From contig NZ_CP049253.1 in assembly GCF_011046975.1 (NCBI RefSeq), positions 186,001 to 250,000 on the forward strand: a stretch of DNA of 64,000 nt, in the 5' to 3' direction. A program made the position numbers and the translations under genes. This stretch comes from Microbacterium amylolyticum. Lineage in GTDB: Bacteria > Actinomycetota > Actinomycetes > Actinomycetales > Microbacteriaceae. The notes under the pieces are model-generated. The model had not been told where the DNA came from and ran no database searches. It saw nothing but the letters and a program-made list of their open reading frames with translations. Of this stretch, positions 1 to 8,904 are shown piece by piece (the stretch's first letter is position 1; the number at the start of each line of letters is the position of its first letter).

Positions 1-59
1 GAAGCGCAGAGATCCCGCTGCACGACGTTCCGGTACAGACGACACGGCGCGCGGCGCTG

Positions 60-998
60 GTGTCCGTCGAACGTGTGCGCATCTACCTCACCCTCGTTCC
101 CTGGCTGATCGAGCGGGGAGAGGTCTCGGTCGCAACGGCGGCCGAGCAATTCGATGTCACGGAACGCGAGATGCGCGGGATGGTGTCGACCCTGACCCTC
201 GTGGGCGCCCCCTCTGACGATGGCTATCCCAGCGAGATGTTCGACCTCGACTGGGACCTCTTCGAGCGCGACGACAGGATCAGCCTCACGCACACGGTGG
301 GTATCGAACGCGTACAGCGATTTACGACCCGGGAAACCGCGGCACTCATCGCGGGGCTTCAGCTTCTGAGATCCTTGCCGGGAATTGCGGACGCCGAGCA
401 GATCGATGCTCTTCGACGGAAGCTGACGCGGGGATCGACCGCCCCGGCGGGGATGTCGATCGTTGTTGACGATGACCAGGATCCGCTGCGAGCCGAACTT
501 GCTCGGGCCATTGCTGAGCGCCGCCAGGTGCGATTCGCATATCGGCGGCCGGAGGGAAAGCCGATGCGCCGCACGGTCGATCCAGCGCGACTTCTGCAGT
601 CTGAAGGGGAATGGTACCTGCAGGGTTGGTGTCATCTGCGTGAGGCACCGCGAACGTTTCTTCTCGAGCGCATGGCGGACCTGGTCGTGACAGATGATCA
701 CGCGCGCCGCGCCGACGACATCACGGCCGAACTGTTCACGCCAACGGCGGACGACACCATTGTCACGCTGCGCTTTCCGACCGAGATGCGCGTCGTTTTG
801 GCCGACTATCTCGCCCATGCTCAGCTCACGACCGACGGCGCGTCCACAATCGCACGGATTCCCGTTGCTGACATTGGGGTGGTCAAGCGCCTAGCGTCCC
901 GTGAGGGAGGCAAACTCGAGGTCCTCGCACCGCGTGAGGCCCGTGACCTCGCAAGATCGTGGGCCGTCGCTGGGGCGAACTTCAGCGAGACGTTCTAA
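60..998 (+). CDS. pafC: PafC-type WYL-domain transcriptional regulator
   Basis: An N-terminal helix-turn-helix region (about residues 1-60) precedes a WYL domain (about 145-215) containing the family-type segment GEWYLQGWCHLREAPRTF. In actinobacteria PafB and PafC act together as DNA-damage response activators encoded beside the Pup ligase pafA, and pafC is followed by tatA-tatC-helY exactly as here. The GTG at 60 gives 312 residues, near the usual length, but the frame is open back to base 3 (ending RRAALVSVERVRIYL). The true start may therefore lie upstream of the window, or pafC may overlap the end of pafB. The family call is firm; the start is not. Confidence 0.85.
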   Translation: MSVERVRIYLTLVPWLIERGEVSVATAAEQFDVTEREMRGMVSTLTLVGAPSDDGYPSEMFDLDWDLFERDDRISLTHTVGIERVQRFTTRETAALIAGLQLLRSLPGIADAEQIDALRRKLTRGSTAPAGMSIVVDDDQDPLRAELARAIAERRQVRFAYRRPEGKPMRRTVDPARLLQSEGEWYLQGWCHLREAPRTFLLERMADLVVTDDHARRADDITAELFTPTADDTIVTLRFPTEMRVVLADYLAHAQLTTDGASTIARIPVADIGVVKRLASREGGKLEVLAPREARDLARSWAVAGANFSETF

Positions 999-1034
999 AC
1001 TAGCCACCACTCGACCGCAAACGACGGAGTAAGC

Positions 1035-1292
1035 ATGCCCTTCGGAAACATGGGACCGTGGCAGATCCTCCTTATTCTGCTGATTATTCTGCTGATTTTT
1101 GGCGCTGCACGGCTTCCCGCGTTGGCGAAAAGCATGGGACAGTCCGCGCGCGCCTTCAAGGGTGAGATGAAGCAGATGAAGGAAGAGGATGCGTCAGCAA
1201 AGGCTGAGGGGTCCGCGACCGACACGTCGGCGTCTGGCGAGTCTGCTGCGCAACCGACGAGCGACACCCCGCCCTCAGAACCCAAGCCATAA
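1035..1292 (+). CDS. tatA: Sec-independent (Tat) translocase subunit TatA
   Basis: This 85-residue protein has the TatA layout: a short N-terminal membrane helix (residues 7-24, LLILLIILLIF) with the FGAARLPALAKSMG hinge, then an amphipathic helix (SARAFKGEMKQMKEE) and an acidic, Ser/Thr/Pro-rich cytoplasmic tail. TatA multimers form the pore through which folded twin-arginine substrates cross the membrane. The start has a GGAG ribosome site eight bases upstream. It lies 36 bp behind pafC and 6 bp before tatC, so tatA-tatC are cotranscribed. No tatB is present here, as is common when tatA and tatC pair in Gram-positives. Confidence 0.95.
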   Translation: MPFGNMGPWQILLILLIILLIFGAARLPALAKSMGQSARAFKGEMKQMKEEDASAKAEGSATDTSASGESAAQPTSDTPPSEPKP

Positions 1293-1298
1293 CCGGCC

Positions 1299-2126
1299 GT
1301 GGCACGTCCCCGAAAGACCGGGGGAGCCGCCGAGGAGTCGCATCTGCCGCATGAGCGCAAGATGACGCTCACGGGGCACCTGAAAGAGTTGCGCAAGCGT
1401 CTCACCATCGGCGTTATCGGCCTCGTCGTCGGCATGATCATCGCGGCATTTTTGACCACGTGGATCATCGAATGGCTGACGTTTCCGATCGAACGTGTCG
1501 CCGAACGCCTGGATGACCCGAACTTCACGAAGCTGACGTTTACCACGGTCACCGGGCCGTTCGACATGCGTCTGCGTATCGCATTCGTCGCCGGGCTCGT
1601 GATTTCTGCGCCCGTCTGGCTTTGGCAGATCTGGCGCTTCGTCACACCCGGACTCACCCGGAAAGAGTTTTGGTACTCGTTCGGCTTTATGGCCGCGGCG
1701 ATTCCCTTGTTCTTCGGCGGTGTTGTTCTGGCGATCTTCCTTCTGCCAAACATCATCACGATCATGTCGACGTTCTTCCCGGACTCCGTCACGCAGGTCG
1801 CCCAGATGTTTACGGCGAACGAGTACTACAACTTCGTGTTTCGCACCCTCGTCGTGATCGGCATCGGCTTCGTCTCGCCCGTGTTCGTGGTCGCGCTGAA
1901 CCTGGCCGATGTGATCCGTGCGAAGCGCGTGTTGATGTCCTGGCGCTGGGTTCTGGTCCTCTGCCTCATCTTCGGAATGTTCGCCTCTCCGCCCGCAGAC
2001 ATGTTCACCTTCTTCATCGTTTCCGCGATCATGTTCGTGCTGTACATGCTCGCCGGTCTGGTGTGCCTGCTCATCGACGCGCGGAAAAAGAAGAAGAACC
2101 CCGATCTGTTCGTCGAGTACGCCTGA
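1299..2126 (+). CDS. tatC: Sec-independent (Tat) translocase subunit TatC
   Basis: The product has 275 residues and about six membrane segments. The N-terminal cytoplasmic stretch carries the TatC hallmark MTLTGHLKELRKRL, which recognises twin-arginine signal peptides. Later conserved pieces include the FVTPGLTRKE loop and the RAKRVLMSWRW region before the last two helices. It ends in a lysine-rich tail. It is the signal-peptide receptor of the Tat translocase and works with the TatA encoded immediately upstream (6 bp gap). The start is GTG at 1299. Length and topology are normal for the family. Confidence 0.95.
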   Translation: MARPRKTGGAAEESHLPHERKMTLTGHLKELRKRLTIGVIGLVVGMIIAAFLTTWIIEWLTFPIERVAERLDDPNFTKLTFTTVTGPFDMRLRIAFVAGLVISAPVWLWQIWRFVTPGLTRKEFWYSFGFMAAAIPLFFGGVVLAIFLLPNIITIMSTFFPDSVTQVAQMFTANEYYNFVFRTLVVIGIGFVSPVFVVALNLADVIRAKRVLMSWRWVLVLCLIFGMFASPPADMFTFFIVSAIMFVLYMLAGLVCLLIDARKKKKNPDLFVEYA

Positions 2127-2156
2127 TTCTCTGCCGCTCTCAGGCAGGATGGGGTC

Positions 2157-4562
2157 ATGGAACTTTCGCCCGCCGAGCACGACTCCGAGGCGCAAGAGCC
2201 GCGTCACCCCGTCTCGAGCCTTTTCGCCCAGTCGATGCGGTTTGACCTCGATCCTTTTCAGGTCGAGGCGTGCCGCGCTCTGGAGGACGGCTCGAGCGTT
2301 CTCGTTGCTGCCCCCACCGGCGCCGGGAAGACGATCGTCGGTGAGTTCGCGATTCACCTTGCGATGCGAACGTCAACAGACAAGGCGTTTTACACGACGC
2401 CGATGAAGGCGCTGTCGAACCAGAAGTTCCGGGAGCTTCAGGAGGTCTACGGCCCCGACAATGTCGGGCTGCTCACCGGCGATACCAATATCAACGCCCA
2501 CGCCCGCGTCGTCGTCATGACAACCGAGGTGCTGCGCAACATGATCTACGCGGGCTCGAGCGCGCTCGACGATCTTCGATACGTCGTGATGGACGAGGTG
2601 CACTATCTCGCCGATCGATTCCGCGGTGCGGTCTGGGAAGAAGTGATCATTCACCTTCCCGAGCGCGTACGTCTCGTCTCGCTCTCGGCAACCGTGTCGA
2701 ACGCTGAGGAGTTCGGTGACTGGCTCGGCACCGTGCGGGGCGATACTGCGGTCATCGTTTCAGAAACGCGTCCGGTTCCGTTGGAACAGCATGTTCTGGC
2801 GCGAGGCGATTTGCTTCCTCTTTTCGATGAGGGGGGCGCACGCGATAACGCGGTCAACCGTGAGCTGCTCCAGATGGGCAGGGGTCTGCCTTCCGGCGGT
2901 GGCGGCGGATCGCGCCGAAGCCGGCAGCGTTACCAGCGTCCGCCGCGCGCGGGAGGACGTCTCGATCGTGCAATGGCGGTTGAGCTCCTCCAGCGGCAGA
3001 ACCTTCTCCCCGCGATCTTCTTCATCTTTAGCCGGGTGGGGTGTGATCAGGCCGTACAACAGGTTCGCCGCAGCGGTATCCGGTTGACGGATCGCGATGA
3101 GCGGCAGAAGATTCGCGCCATCGTGGAACAGCGCACGGCGGCGCTCCAAGACGAGGACCTGAGTGTTCTCGGCTACTACGAGTGGATCGACAACCTCGAA
3201 CGCGGGATAGCCTCGCACCATGCGGGGCTCCTCCCGGCGTTTAAAGAGGTTGTCGAAGAGCTTTTCCGGCGCAAGCTCGTCAAGGCCGTGTTCGCGACCG
3301 AGACGCTCGCGCTCGGCATCAATATGCCGGCGCGAACCGTTGTTCTCGAGAAGCTCGAGAAGTTCAATGGCGAGGCACGGGTTCCCATTACACCGGGCGA
3401 ATACACCCAGCTCACCGGCCGCGCGGGCCGCCGCGGAATCGATGTTGAGGGCCATTCGGTTGTTCACTGGACGGACGGTCTTGACCCGCATGCGGTGGCA
3501 TCGCTGGCGTCACGCCGCACCTATCCGCTGAATTCCTCGTTCCGCCCGACGTACAACATGGCCGTCAACCTGATCGATCAGTTCGGTCGGCAGCAGGCAC
3601 GAGAAATTCTGGAGAGCTCGTTCGCACAGTTCCAAGCTGACCGAGCCGTTGTGGGGATGGCGCGTGAGGTGAAGCAGACGGAAGAGTCGCTCGCCGGGTA
3701 CCTGAGATCCATGGCGTGCGACAAGGGCGACTTTGTTGAGTACGCCGGCCTGCGCCGTGAGCTCAGCGATCTCGAGAAGAAAGACCGCAAGGACATCTCG
3801 GCGTCGAAGGCGCGCCAGGAAGAGCGCCGGAACAAGATGGCGAGCCTCAAAAAGCGCATGAAACGCCACTCCTGCCATGAGTGCGCAGACCGTGAGCAGC
3901 ACGCGCGCTGGGGGGAGCGTTACTTCAAGCTCAAGCGATCCAGTGACACGATGCGTCGCCAAATCGAGAGCCGCACGGGAACAGTTGCGCGCCAGTTCGA
4001 TCGCATTGTCGACGTTCTCGTCGCACTGGACTACGTCCGGATCGACGGGGATACAGCGCAGCTGACCGACAACGGCCGCACGATGAAGCGGATCTACGGC
4101 GATCGCGACCTGCTGGTTGCTGAGGCAATCCGCCGCGATCTCTGGCGGAACCTCGATGCGGCGTCTCTCGCGGCGATCGCTTGTGCCCTCGTGTACGAGC
4201 CGCGGCGTGACGAACAGAACGGTGACTTCCCGATGCCGCGCGGCGACTTCCGTGAGGCGCTCGATCACACCGAACGCCTCTGGGCAGAACTGGATGATCT
4301 GGAACAGGACCACCGCCTGCCGGGGACGTCTCCTGTTGCGGCCGGGCTTGCGCACGCGATGCACCTGTGGGCACGCGGACAGACGCTGGATCGCGTTCTC
4401 GGATCGGCCGATATGGCCGCGGGTGACTTCGTGCGCTGGGCGAAGCAGACGATCGACCTGCTCGATCAGATCTCGCTCGTCGCCGAGGGAGAGCTGGCGC
4501 GAACGGCGCGGCGTGCCCTCGATGCGGTTCGTCGAGGGATCGTCGCGTACACGGGCCTCTGA
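2157..4562 (+). CDS. helY: DEVH-box RNA helicase, HelY/Ski2-Mtr4 type
   Basis: The 801-residue superfamily 2 helicase has Walker A APTGAGKT (residues 52-59), the DEVH box (146-149), motif III SAT (177-179), and a second RecA domain with HHAGLLP, ATETLALGINMPARTVV and the motif VI stretch QLTGRAGRRGID. The C-terminal third matches the Ski2-like arch/DSHCT region. HelY proteins are actinobacterial relatives of Ski2/Mtr4 helicases, presumed to act in RNA turnover. It follows tatC by 30 bp. The ATG at 2157 lies six bases after a CAGGAT box, so it may have its own leaderless promoter; I rate that only as possible. Confidence 0.93.
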   Translation: MELSPAEHDSEAQEPRHPVSSLFAQSMRFDLDPFQVEACRALEDGSSVLVAAPTGAGKTIVGEFAIHLAMRTSTDKAFYTTPMKALSNQKFRELQEVYGPDNVGLLTGDTNINAHARVVVMTTEVLRNMIYAGSSALDDLRYVVMDEVHYLADRFRGAVWEEVIIHLPERVRLVSLSATVSNAEEFGDWLGTVRGDTAVIVSETRPVPLEQHVLARGDLLPLFDEGGARDNAVNRELLQMGRGLPSGGGGGSRRSRQRYQRPPRAGGRLDRAMAVELLQRQNLLPAIFFIFSRVGCDQAVQQVRRSGIRLTDRDERQKIRAIVEQRTAALQDEDLSVLGYYEWIDNLERGIASHHAGLLPAFKEVVEELFRRKLVKAVFATETLALGINMPARTVVLEKLEKFNGEARVPITPGEYTQLTGRAGRRGIDVEGHSVVHWTDGLDPHAVASLASRRTYPLNSSFRPTYNMAVNLIDQFGRQQAREILESSFAQFQADRAVVGMAREVKQTEESLAGYLRSMACDKGDFVEYAGLRRELSDLEKKDRKDISASKARQEERRNKMASLKKRMKRHSCHECADREQHARWGERYFKLKRSSDTMRRQIESRTGTVARQFDRIVDVLVALDYVRIDGDTAQLTDNGRTMKRIYGDRDLLVAEAIRRDLWRNLDAASLAAIACALVYEPRRDEQNGDFPMPRGDFREALDHTERLWAELDDLEQDHRLPGTSPVAAGLAHAMHLWARGQTLDRVLGSADMAAGDFVRWAKQTIDLLDQISLVAEGELARTARRALDAVRRGIVAYTGL

Positions 4563-4572
4563 TCCGCGGAGG

Positions 4573-5184
4573 TCAGGTGTCGTTGCGGCGGCGGAACTCG
4601 CGTTCCCATGCGCGAAGTTCGGCGCGCGCTCCCAGCCCGTCCAGCCCCATTTCAACGCGGATCGCGCTCGTGGACGTGAGCGTACGGACGTGCTCGCCGG
4701 CTTGTTCCGTCACGGCGGCGAGCACGTCCTCCACCTCGGCGATGCGGCGATCACGATCGTCCCACAGCTGGGGGTGCGCGAGAATGTCCAGCAGATAATC
4801 GGTGTCGAGAGCCGCCGTCAGCCGCGCAAGAGCAGGTGCGTACTCGTGTTCTGCGCGCCCGATGTCACCCCCGTGCGCGTCGAGGCGGCGAAACAGCACC
4901 GTGACGTTCTCGGTGAGTTCAGCGATGGCCCGAGCCACGCGAGCTGCGGCGGGGAATCGTTCCCGGGCGAGGTATATCCCGCGGAGCACCTGCAGCCGGG
5001 AGAGCTGTTCCGCGAGAGCGGGCGGAAGTCCGCCCGGTTCCCGCTCGTCCGGAGCCCCACGGTGCCTGGCCCAGAGGACGGCGACGCCGATCGCTCCGGC
5101 CAGAAGAGCAACAAGGCCGACGCCCGCTCCGACGAGGGCGGGCAGAAACAGCTCACCTCCGGGAAGTAGCTGCTCGACGTCCAT
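4573..5184 (-). CDS. Conserved protein with N-terminal membrane anchor, function unknown
   Basis: I do not recognise a named family. The 203-residue product begins with a periplasm-facing stub and one membrane helix (about residues 13-38, rich in Leu/Val/Ala), followed by a soluble, mostly alpha-helical region with many charged residues and no obvious catalytic motif. It converges on helY with a 10 bp gap and is the last gene before the nitrate reductase gene, which runs in the same direction 39 bp upstream of it. Readthrough from the nitrate operon is therefore possible. Codon use looks native. A structural or scaffolding membrane role is a guess only. Confidence 0.7.
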   Translation of the reverse strand: MDVEQLLPGGELFLPALVGAGVGLVALLAGAIGVAVLWARHRGAPDEREPGGLPPALAEQLSRLQVLRGIYLARERFPAAARVARAIAELTENVTVLFRRLDAHGGDIGRAEHEYAPALARLTAALDTDYLLDILAHPQLWDDRDRRIAEVEDVLAAVTEQAGEHVRTLTSTSAIRVEMGLDGLGARAELRAWEREFRRRNDT

Positions 5185-5223
5185 GCGATCAGCCTATTGC
5201 TGCCCTGACCATCGTGTGCGCTG

Positions 5224-7323
5224 TCAGGGGGTGAGAGCCTCGACCGTGACAACGGCATTCTTGAACTCGGGCATCGAACTGATGGGATCCGTTTTCGCGC
5301 TTGTGAGCAAGTTCGCGCTCTCGTCACCCGCGAAATGAAACGGAAGGAACACCGTGTCGGGCCGAATATCCCGCGTGACCTTCACACGCGCTTCGACAAC
5401 GCCGCGTGCGTTCGCTACCCGCACCCTTCCTCCGTCCGCGATACCGCGATCCTGCGCCGTGACGGGATGAATCTGGGCGACGATTTCCGAGTTCGCATCG
5501 TTGAGCTCCGCAACGCGGCGCGTTTGAGCCCCCGATTGATAGTGCTCGAGCAATCGCCCCGTGATGAGGTTCAGATCGGCTCCGCGCGGAGCCTCCGGAG
5601 GATGTGCGCGGACGGCGACGAGACGTGCCCGGCCATCGGCGTGCGCGAAGCGCTCCTGAAACAGACGAGGCGTGCCATCGGACCCAGCGGCGTACGGCCA
5701 GTGCGCGGCGATTCCAGTGTCGAGGAGCGCGTGGGAGAGCCCGGAGTAGTCCGACAAGCCGCCGGCCGACGCGCGTGCGAGTTCATCGAAAACTTCGGAC
5801 GGATCAAGCGACCACGTTCCTGGCGCCTCGAGACGCTGTGCGAGCTCACGCAAGATCCACAGCTCGCTGCGCGCACCGTCGGGAGGAGTTACCGCCTTCC
5901 GGCGCCGGATCACCCGGCCTTCCAAGTTCGTCATCGTTCCCTCTTCTTCTGCCCATTGCAGAACGGGAAGGACGATGTCCGCCATCTGCGCCGTTTCCGA
6001 CAGGAAGAAGTCACTGACGACGAGAAGGTCGAGCTTTGACAGCGATTCGCGCACCTGTGAGACGTCTGGCGCCGACACGACGACGTTCGATCCGTGCACG
6101 AGCAACATTCGAACGCCGCCCACTTCGCCGCACGATTGCAGCAGCTGCACGGCGGGGAGACCGGGCCCGGGGATGATTTCCGGCACAACACCCCAGACGC
6201 GAGCAACATGGGCGCGAGCGGCGGGATCCGTGATCTTGCGATACCCGGGAAGCTGATCCGATTTTTGTCCGTGCTCTCGTCCGCCCTGTCCGTTTCCCTG
6301 GCCCGTCAGGGTGCCGTAGCCGGAGCCTTCTCGCCCCACGAGGCCGAGAAGAAGCGCGAGATTGATCGCTGCCGTTGCAGTGTCAGTGCCGTCGGAGTGC
6401 TGTTCAACGCCGCGGCCCGTCAGGATATAGGCGTTCTTCGCCGCCGCGAGGCGGTGCGCAACGTCGCGGAGCGTCTGGGACGGGACACCCGTAACGGACT
6501 CGGTGCGTGCCGGCCACCACTGCGCAACCGACCTCTTGAAGCCGGCGAGTCCCGTTGTCCGCTCCTCGAGGTAACGTTCATCGGCGAGGCCCTCGTTGAG
6601 CACGATATGGCTGAGGCCGAGCAAGAGCGCAAGATCCGTTCCGGCGACGGGCGCGATGTGGGTACCGGCTCCATCGTTTGTGAGCCGCGCGGTTGTCGAC
6701 ATGCGGGGATCGACCACGATGAGCCCGCCGCGAGCGCGCGCGCCCTGCAAGTGCTGAACAAACGGCGGCATGGTGTCGCCCATGTTCGACCCGAGCACGA
6801 GGATCGCCTCGGCCGTTCCGAGATCCGCGAGAGGAAACGGAAGACCACGGTCCAGTCCGAAGGAGCGGTTCGCGGCAGCGGCAGCGGACGACATGCAGAA
6901 GCGACCGTTGTAATCGATGCGGCTGGTGCGCAGGGCGATGCGTGCGAACTTCCCCAGTTGGTAGGACTTCTCGTTGGTGAGACCGCCGCCGCCGAAGATT
7001 CCCACGGCATCCCGGCCGCTGTCCGCCTGAATACGGGTTGCCGTGGTCGCGATGCGATCGAGCACCTCATCCCATGAGGCCTCAGCGAAAGAGCCATCGG
7101 GCTGTTTGACGAGGGGAGAGGTGAGACGGTCTCCCCGAGAGAGAAGCTCGGCGGACGTCCACCCCTTTTTGCAGAGGCCGCCGCGGTTGGTGGGGAACTC
7201 GCGCCCAGAGACCTCCACGGGCAGACGTTCTCCCGGCGTTGCAGTGAGTGTCATGGCGCACTGCAGCGCGCAGTACGGGCAGTGGGTGTCGGCTGTCGGG
7301 GCGGTGAGGGGCTGCGATGTCAT
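5224..7323 (-). CDS. nasC: Assimilatory nitrate reductase catalytic subunit (molybdopterin)
   Basis: This 699-residue enzyme is a cytoplasmic bis-MGD oxidoreductase of the NasA/NasC/NarB group that reduces nitrate to nitrite. The N-terminal [4Fe-4S] ligands are Cys15, Cys18, Cys22 and Cys51. The molybdenum ligand is Cys143 in NGRFCMSSA, as in NapA/NasA enzymes rather than the Asp of respiratory NarG. The motif GNGQGGREHGQK and the C-terminal molybdopterin-binding domain with TGRLLEHYQSG are present. There is no fused C-terminal [2Fe-2S] domain; that domain lies on the neighbouring FAD subunit. Its ATG overlaps the upstream stop by four bases (ATGA), so the two subunits are translationally coupled. 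Confidence 0.93.
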   Translation of the reverse strand: MTSQPLTAPTADTHCPYCALQCAMTLTATPGERLPVEVSGREFPTNRGGLCKKGWTSAELLSRGDRLTSPLVKQPDGSFAEASWDEVLDRIATTATRIQADSGRDAVGIFGGGGLTNEKSYQLGKFARIALRTSRIDYNGRFCMSSAAAAANRSFGLDRGLPFPLADLGTAEAILVLGSNMGDTMPPFVQHLQGARARGGLIVVDPRMSTTARLTNDGAGTHIAPVAGTDLALLLGLSHIVLNEGLADERYLEERTTGLAGFKRSVAQWWPARTESVTGVPSQTLRDVAHRLAAAKNAYILTGRGVEQHSDGTDTATAAINLALLLGLVGREGSGYGTLTGQGNGQGGREHGQKSDQLPGYRKITDPAARAHVARVWGVVPEIIPGPGLPAVQLLQSCGEVGGVRMLLVHGSNVVVSAPDVSQVRESLSKLDLLVVSDFFLSETAQMADIVLPVLQWAEEEGTMTNLEGRVIRRRKAVTPPDGARSELWILRELAQRLEAPGTWSLDPSEVFDELARASAGGLSDYSGLSHALLDTGIAAHWPYAAGSDGTPRLFQERFAHADGRARLVAVRAHPPEAPRGADLNLITGRLLEHYQSGAQTRRVAELNDANSEIVAQIHPVTAQDRGIADGGRVRVANARGVVEARVKVTRDIRPDTVFLPFHFAGDESANLLTSAKTDPISSMPEFKNAVVTVEALTP

Positions 7324-8864
7324 GCGGAGGCCACCTCACGCTGCGCCAGCAGCTCGGAGATACGCACGCGGCACCCGCCACACCCCGTTCCCGCGCGGGT
7401 GCAGCTTCCGACCTCTTCGACCGTTGTGCACTCGTGCTCCGCAACCGCGTCTTCGATCTGTCCTGCCGTGACCGCGTTGCACATGCAGACGGTCGCGTCG
7501 CGGCCTTCGGCGCGCGGCAGTGTCTCGTCGGCGGCATCGAGGCGGAGCAGAAGCGAGCGATCGCTGGGCAGTTCGCCCCGTCGCTGATACAGGACGCTCA
7601 GCTCGGCAGCCGCGCGCGGCTGACCCACGGCGACGAACGCGTCGAGCACACCGTCCGTTGTGGACATTTTGACGTACGTCCCGTGCTGCGGATCCGCCCA
7701 CATCGCCACCTCGGGGGCGCGTTCACCGGCCGGTGTGGGAGCAAAGGGATCCACCTGCACGTCTCCCGCCGTGACCAGATCAATCTGGCTGGCCTTCAGC
7801 AGAACAATCCCGGGGACGTCCTCGCGGTAGGGCTCACACGCCTGTCCGGATATTTCTGCGGTGATCGACGCGGCCAACCACTCGGCTTGACGCCAGCCAG
7901 GACCGACGAGGCCGCTGGGACCGCCGGGTACGGAACGCTCGTCACCAAAACGTTCCGGGTCTTGAACATGCGCCACATCACCGATCGCGTGAATGCTCGG
8001 ATCTGACCACGACCTCAGCTGTTCATCGACGAGAACACCGCGGCCAACACGCAGACCGGCCTCGACGGCGAGCTCCGCCCGGGGCTGAACTCCACACGAG
8101 AGCACGAGGAGATCCCCCTCAAGGCGCTTTCCGTCGCTCGAGACGAGAGCGCGAAAAGTGCGGCGTCCGTCGATGTCGTGCGCGATGATCGCCTCGGCTC
8201 GCGTGTGCGGAACAACCGTGACGCCGGCGCGGGTCATCTGCTCAACGAGCACATGGGCCGCGCCGCGATCGAGTTGACGCGGCATCGGAATCGGGCCGAA
8301 GTGGCTGATCGACGGGATCGCCCCCGCATCGGCCAGCAAAAGCGCCAGCTCGATGCCGAGGATTCCCGCGCCGAGGACCACAACGCGTCCGCCCTGCTCG
8401 ATTACCGCCTTCACGCGTTCGGCGTCCTCGAGCGAGCGCAGGACGGTGACCCCGTCGGTGAGCTGTGCGTCGAGGCCCGACGCGTCAGGGGAGACGCTCA
8501 TCAGGCCGTCGAGTGACGGAACGTTCGATCGCGCTCCTGTCGCCAGAACAACGCGGTCGTAGGCGATGCGCTCACCGCCCGATAGCACGACCTCGTGTGT
8601 TTCGCGGTCGATTGCGGTGACGGCATCGCCCTGGATCACGCGAGCGCCGGCGGAGCGAAACTCTTCCGGGTCCGCAACGATCAGCCCGTCGCGGCTGACA
8701 TCCCCGGCCGCGTATTCGGCGATCATGATCCGGTTGTAGGGATCGTGCTGTTCCGCACCGACGATCGTCAGCTCGACGCGTCCCGCCTGTACCTCGGGGA
8801 GGATCTCCTCGGCGAACCTCACTCCGACGGGCCCAAAACCAACCAGCACGATCCTCATCGTCAC
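7320..8864 (-). CDS. FAD-dependent electron-transfer subunit of nitrate reductase, with BFD-like [2Fe-2S] domain
   Basis: The protein (514 residues) starts with an FAD-binding motif (VLVGFGPVGVRF). A central NAD(P)H-binding motif (VVVLGAGILGIELALLLADAG) lies in a NirB/rubredoxin-reductase-like fold, and the C-terminal BFD-like domain has cysteines in CMCN and CTRAGTGCGGC. It probably passes electrons from NAD(P)H to the nitrate reductase encoded directly downstream (NasB-type role). I chose the GTG at 8864 because AAAGGA sits ten bases upstream. A TTG at 8912 would add 16 unconserved residues and overlap the transporter stop. The ATG at 8858 is another option. Confidence 0.85.
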   Translation of the reverse strand: MTMRIVLVGFGPVGVRFAEEILPEVQAGRVELTIVGAEQHDPYNRIMIAEYAAGDVSRDGLIVADPEEFRSAGARVIQGDAVTAIDRETHEVVLSGGERIAYDRVVLATGARSNVPSLDGLMSVSPDASGLDAQLTDGVTVLRSLEDAERVKAVIEQGGRVVVLGAGILGIELALLLADAGAIPSISHFGPIPMPRQLDRGAAHVLVEQMTRAGVTVVPHTRAEAIIAHDIDGRRTFRALVSSDGKRLEGDLLVLSCGVQPRAELAVEAGLRVGRGVLVDEQLRSWSDPSIHAIGDVAHVQDPERFGDERSVPGGPSGLVGPGWRQAEWLAASITAEISGQACEPYREDVPGIVLLKASQIDLVTAGDVQVDPFAPTPAGERAPEVAMWADPQHGTYVKMSTTDGVLDAFVAVGQPRAAAELSVLYQRRGELPSDRSLLLRLDAADETLPRAEGRDATVCMCNAVTAGQIEDAVAEHECTTVEEVGSCTRAGTGCGGCRVRISELLAQREVASA

Positions 8865-8904
8865 GGGTGCATCATCCTTTCGAGAAGTGTGTTGTTGAAC
8901 GATC

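Noticed and set aside
1275..2357. A 360-codon minus-strand frame across tatC
   Set aside because: The product is a His/Arg/Asp-rich string typical of antisense translation of membrane-protein codons; tatC is certain.
3510..4655. A 381-codon minus-strand frame across helY
   Set aside because: It lies entirely opposite the conserved helicase C-terminus and the next gene; no start signal or recognisable domain.
5335..6039. Plus-strand frames opposite the nitrate reductase gene
   Set aside because: They lack ribosome sites and family motifs, whereas the minus-strand enzyme has all cofactor ligands.
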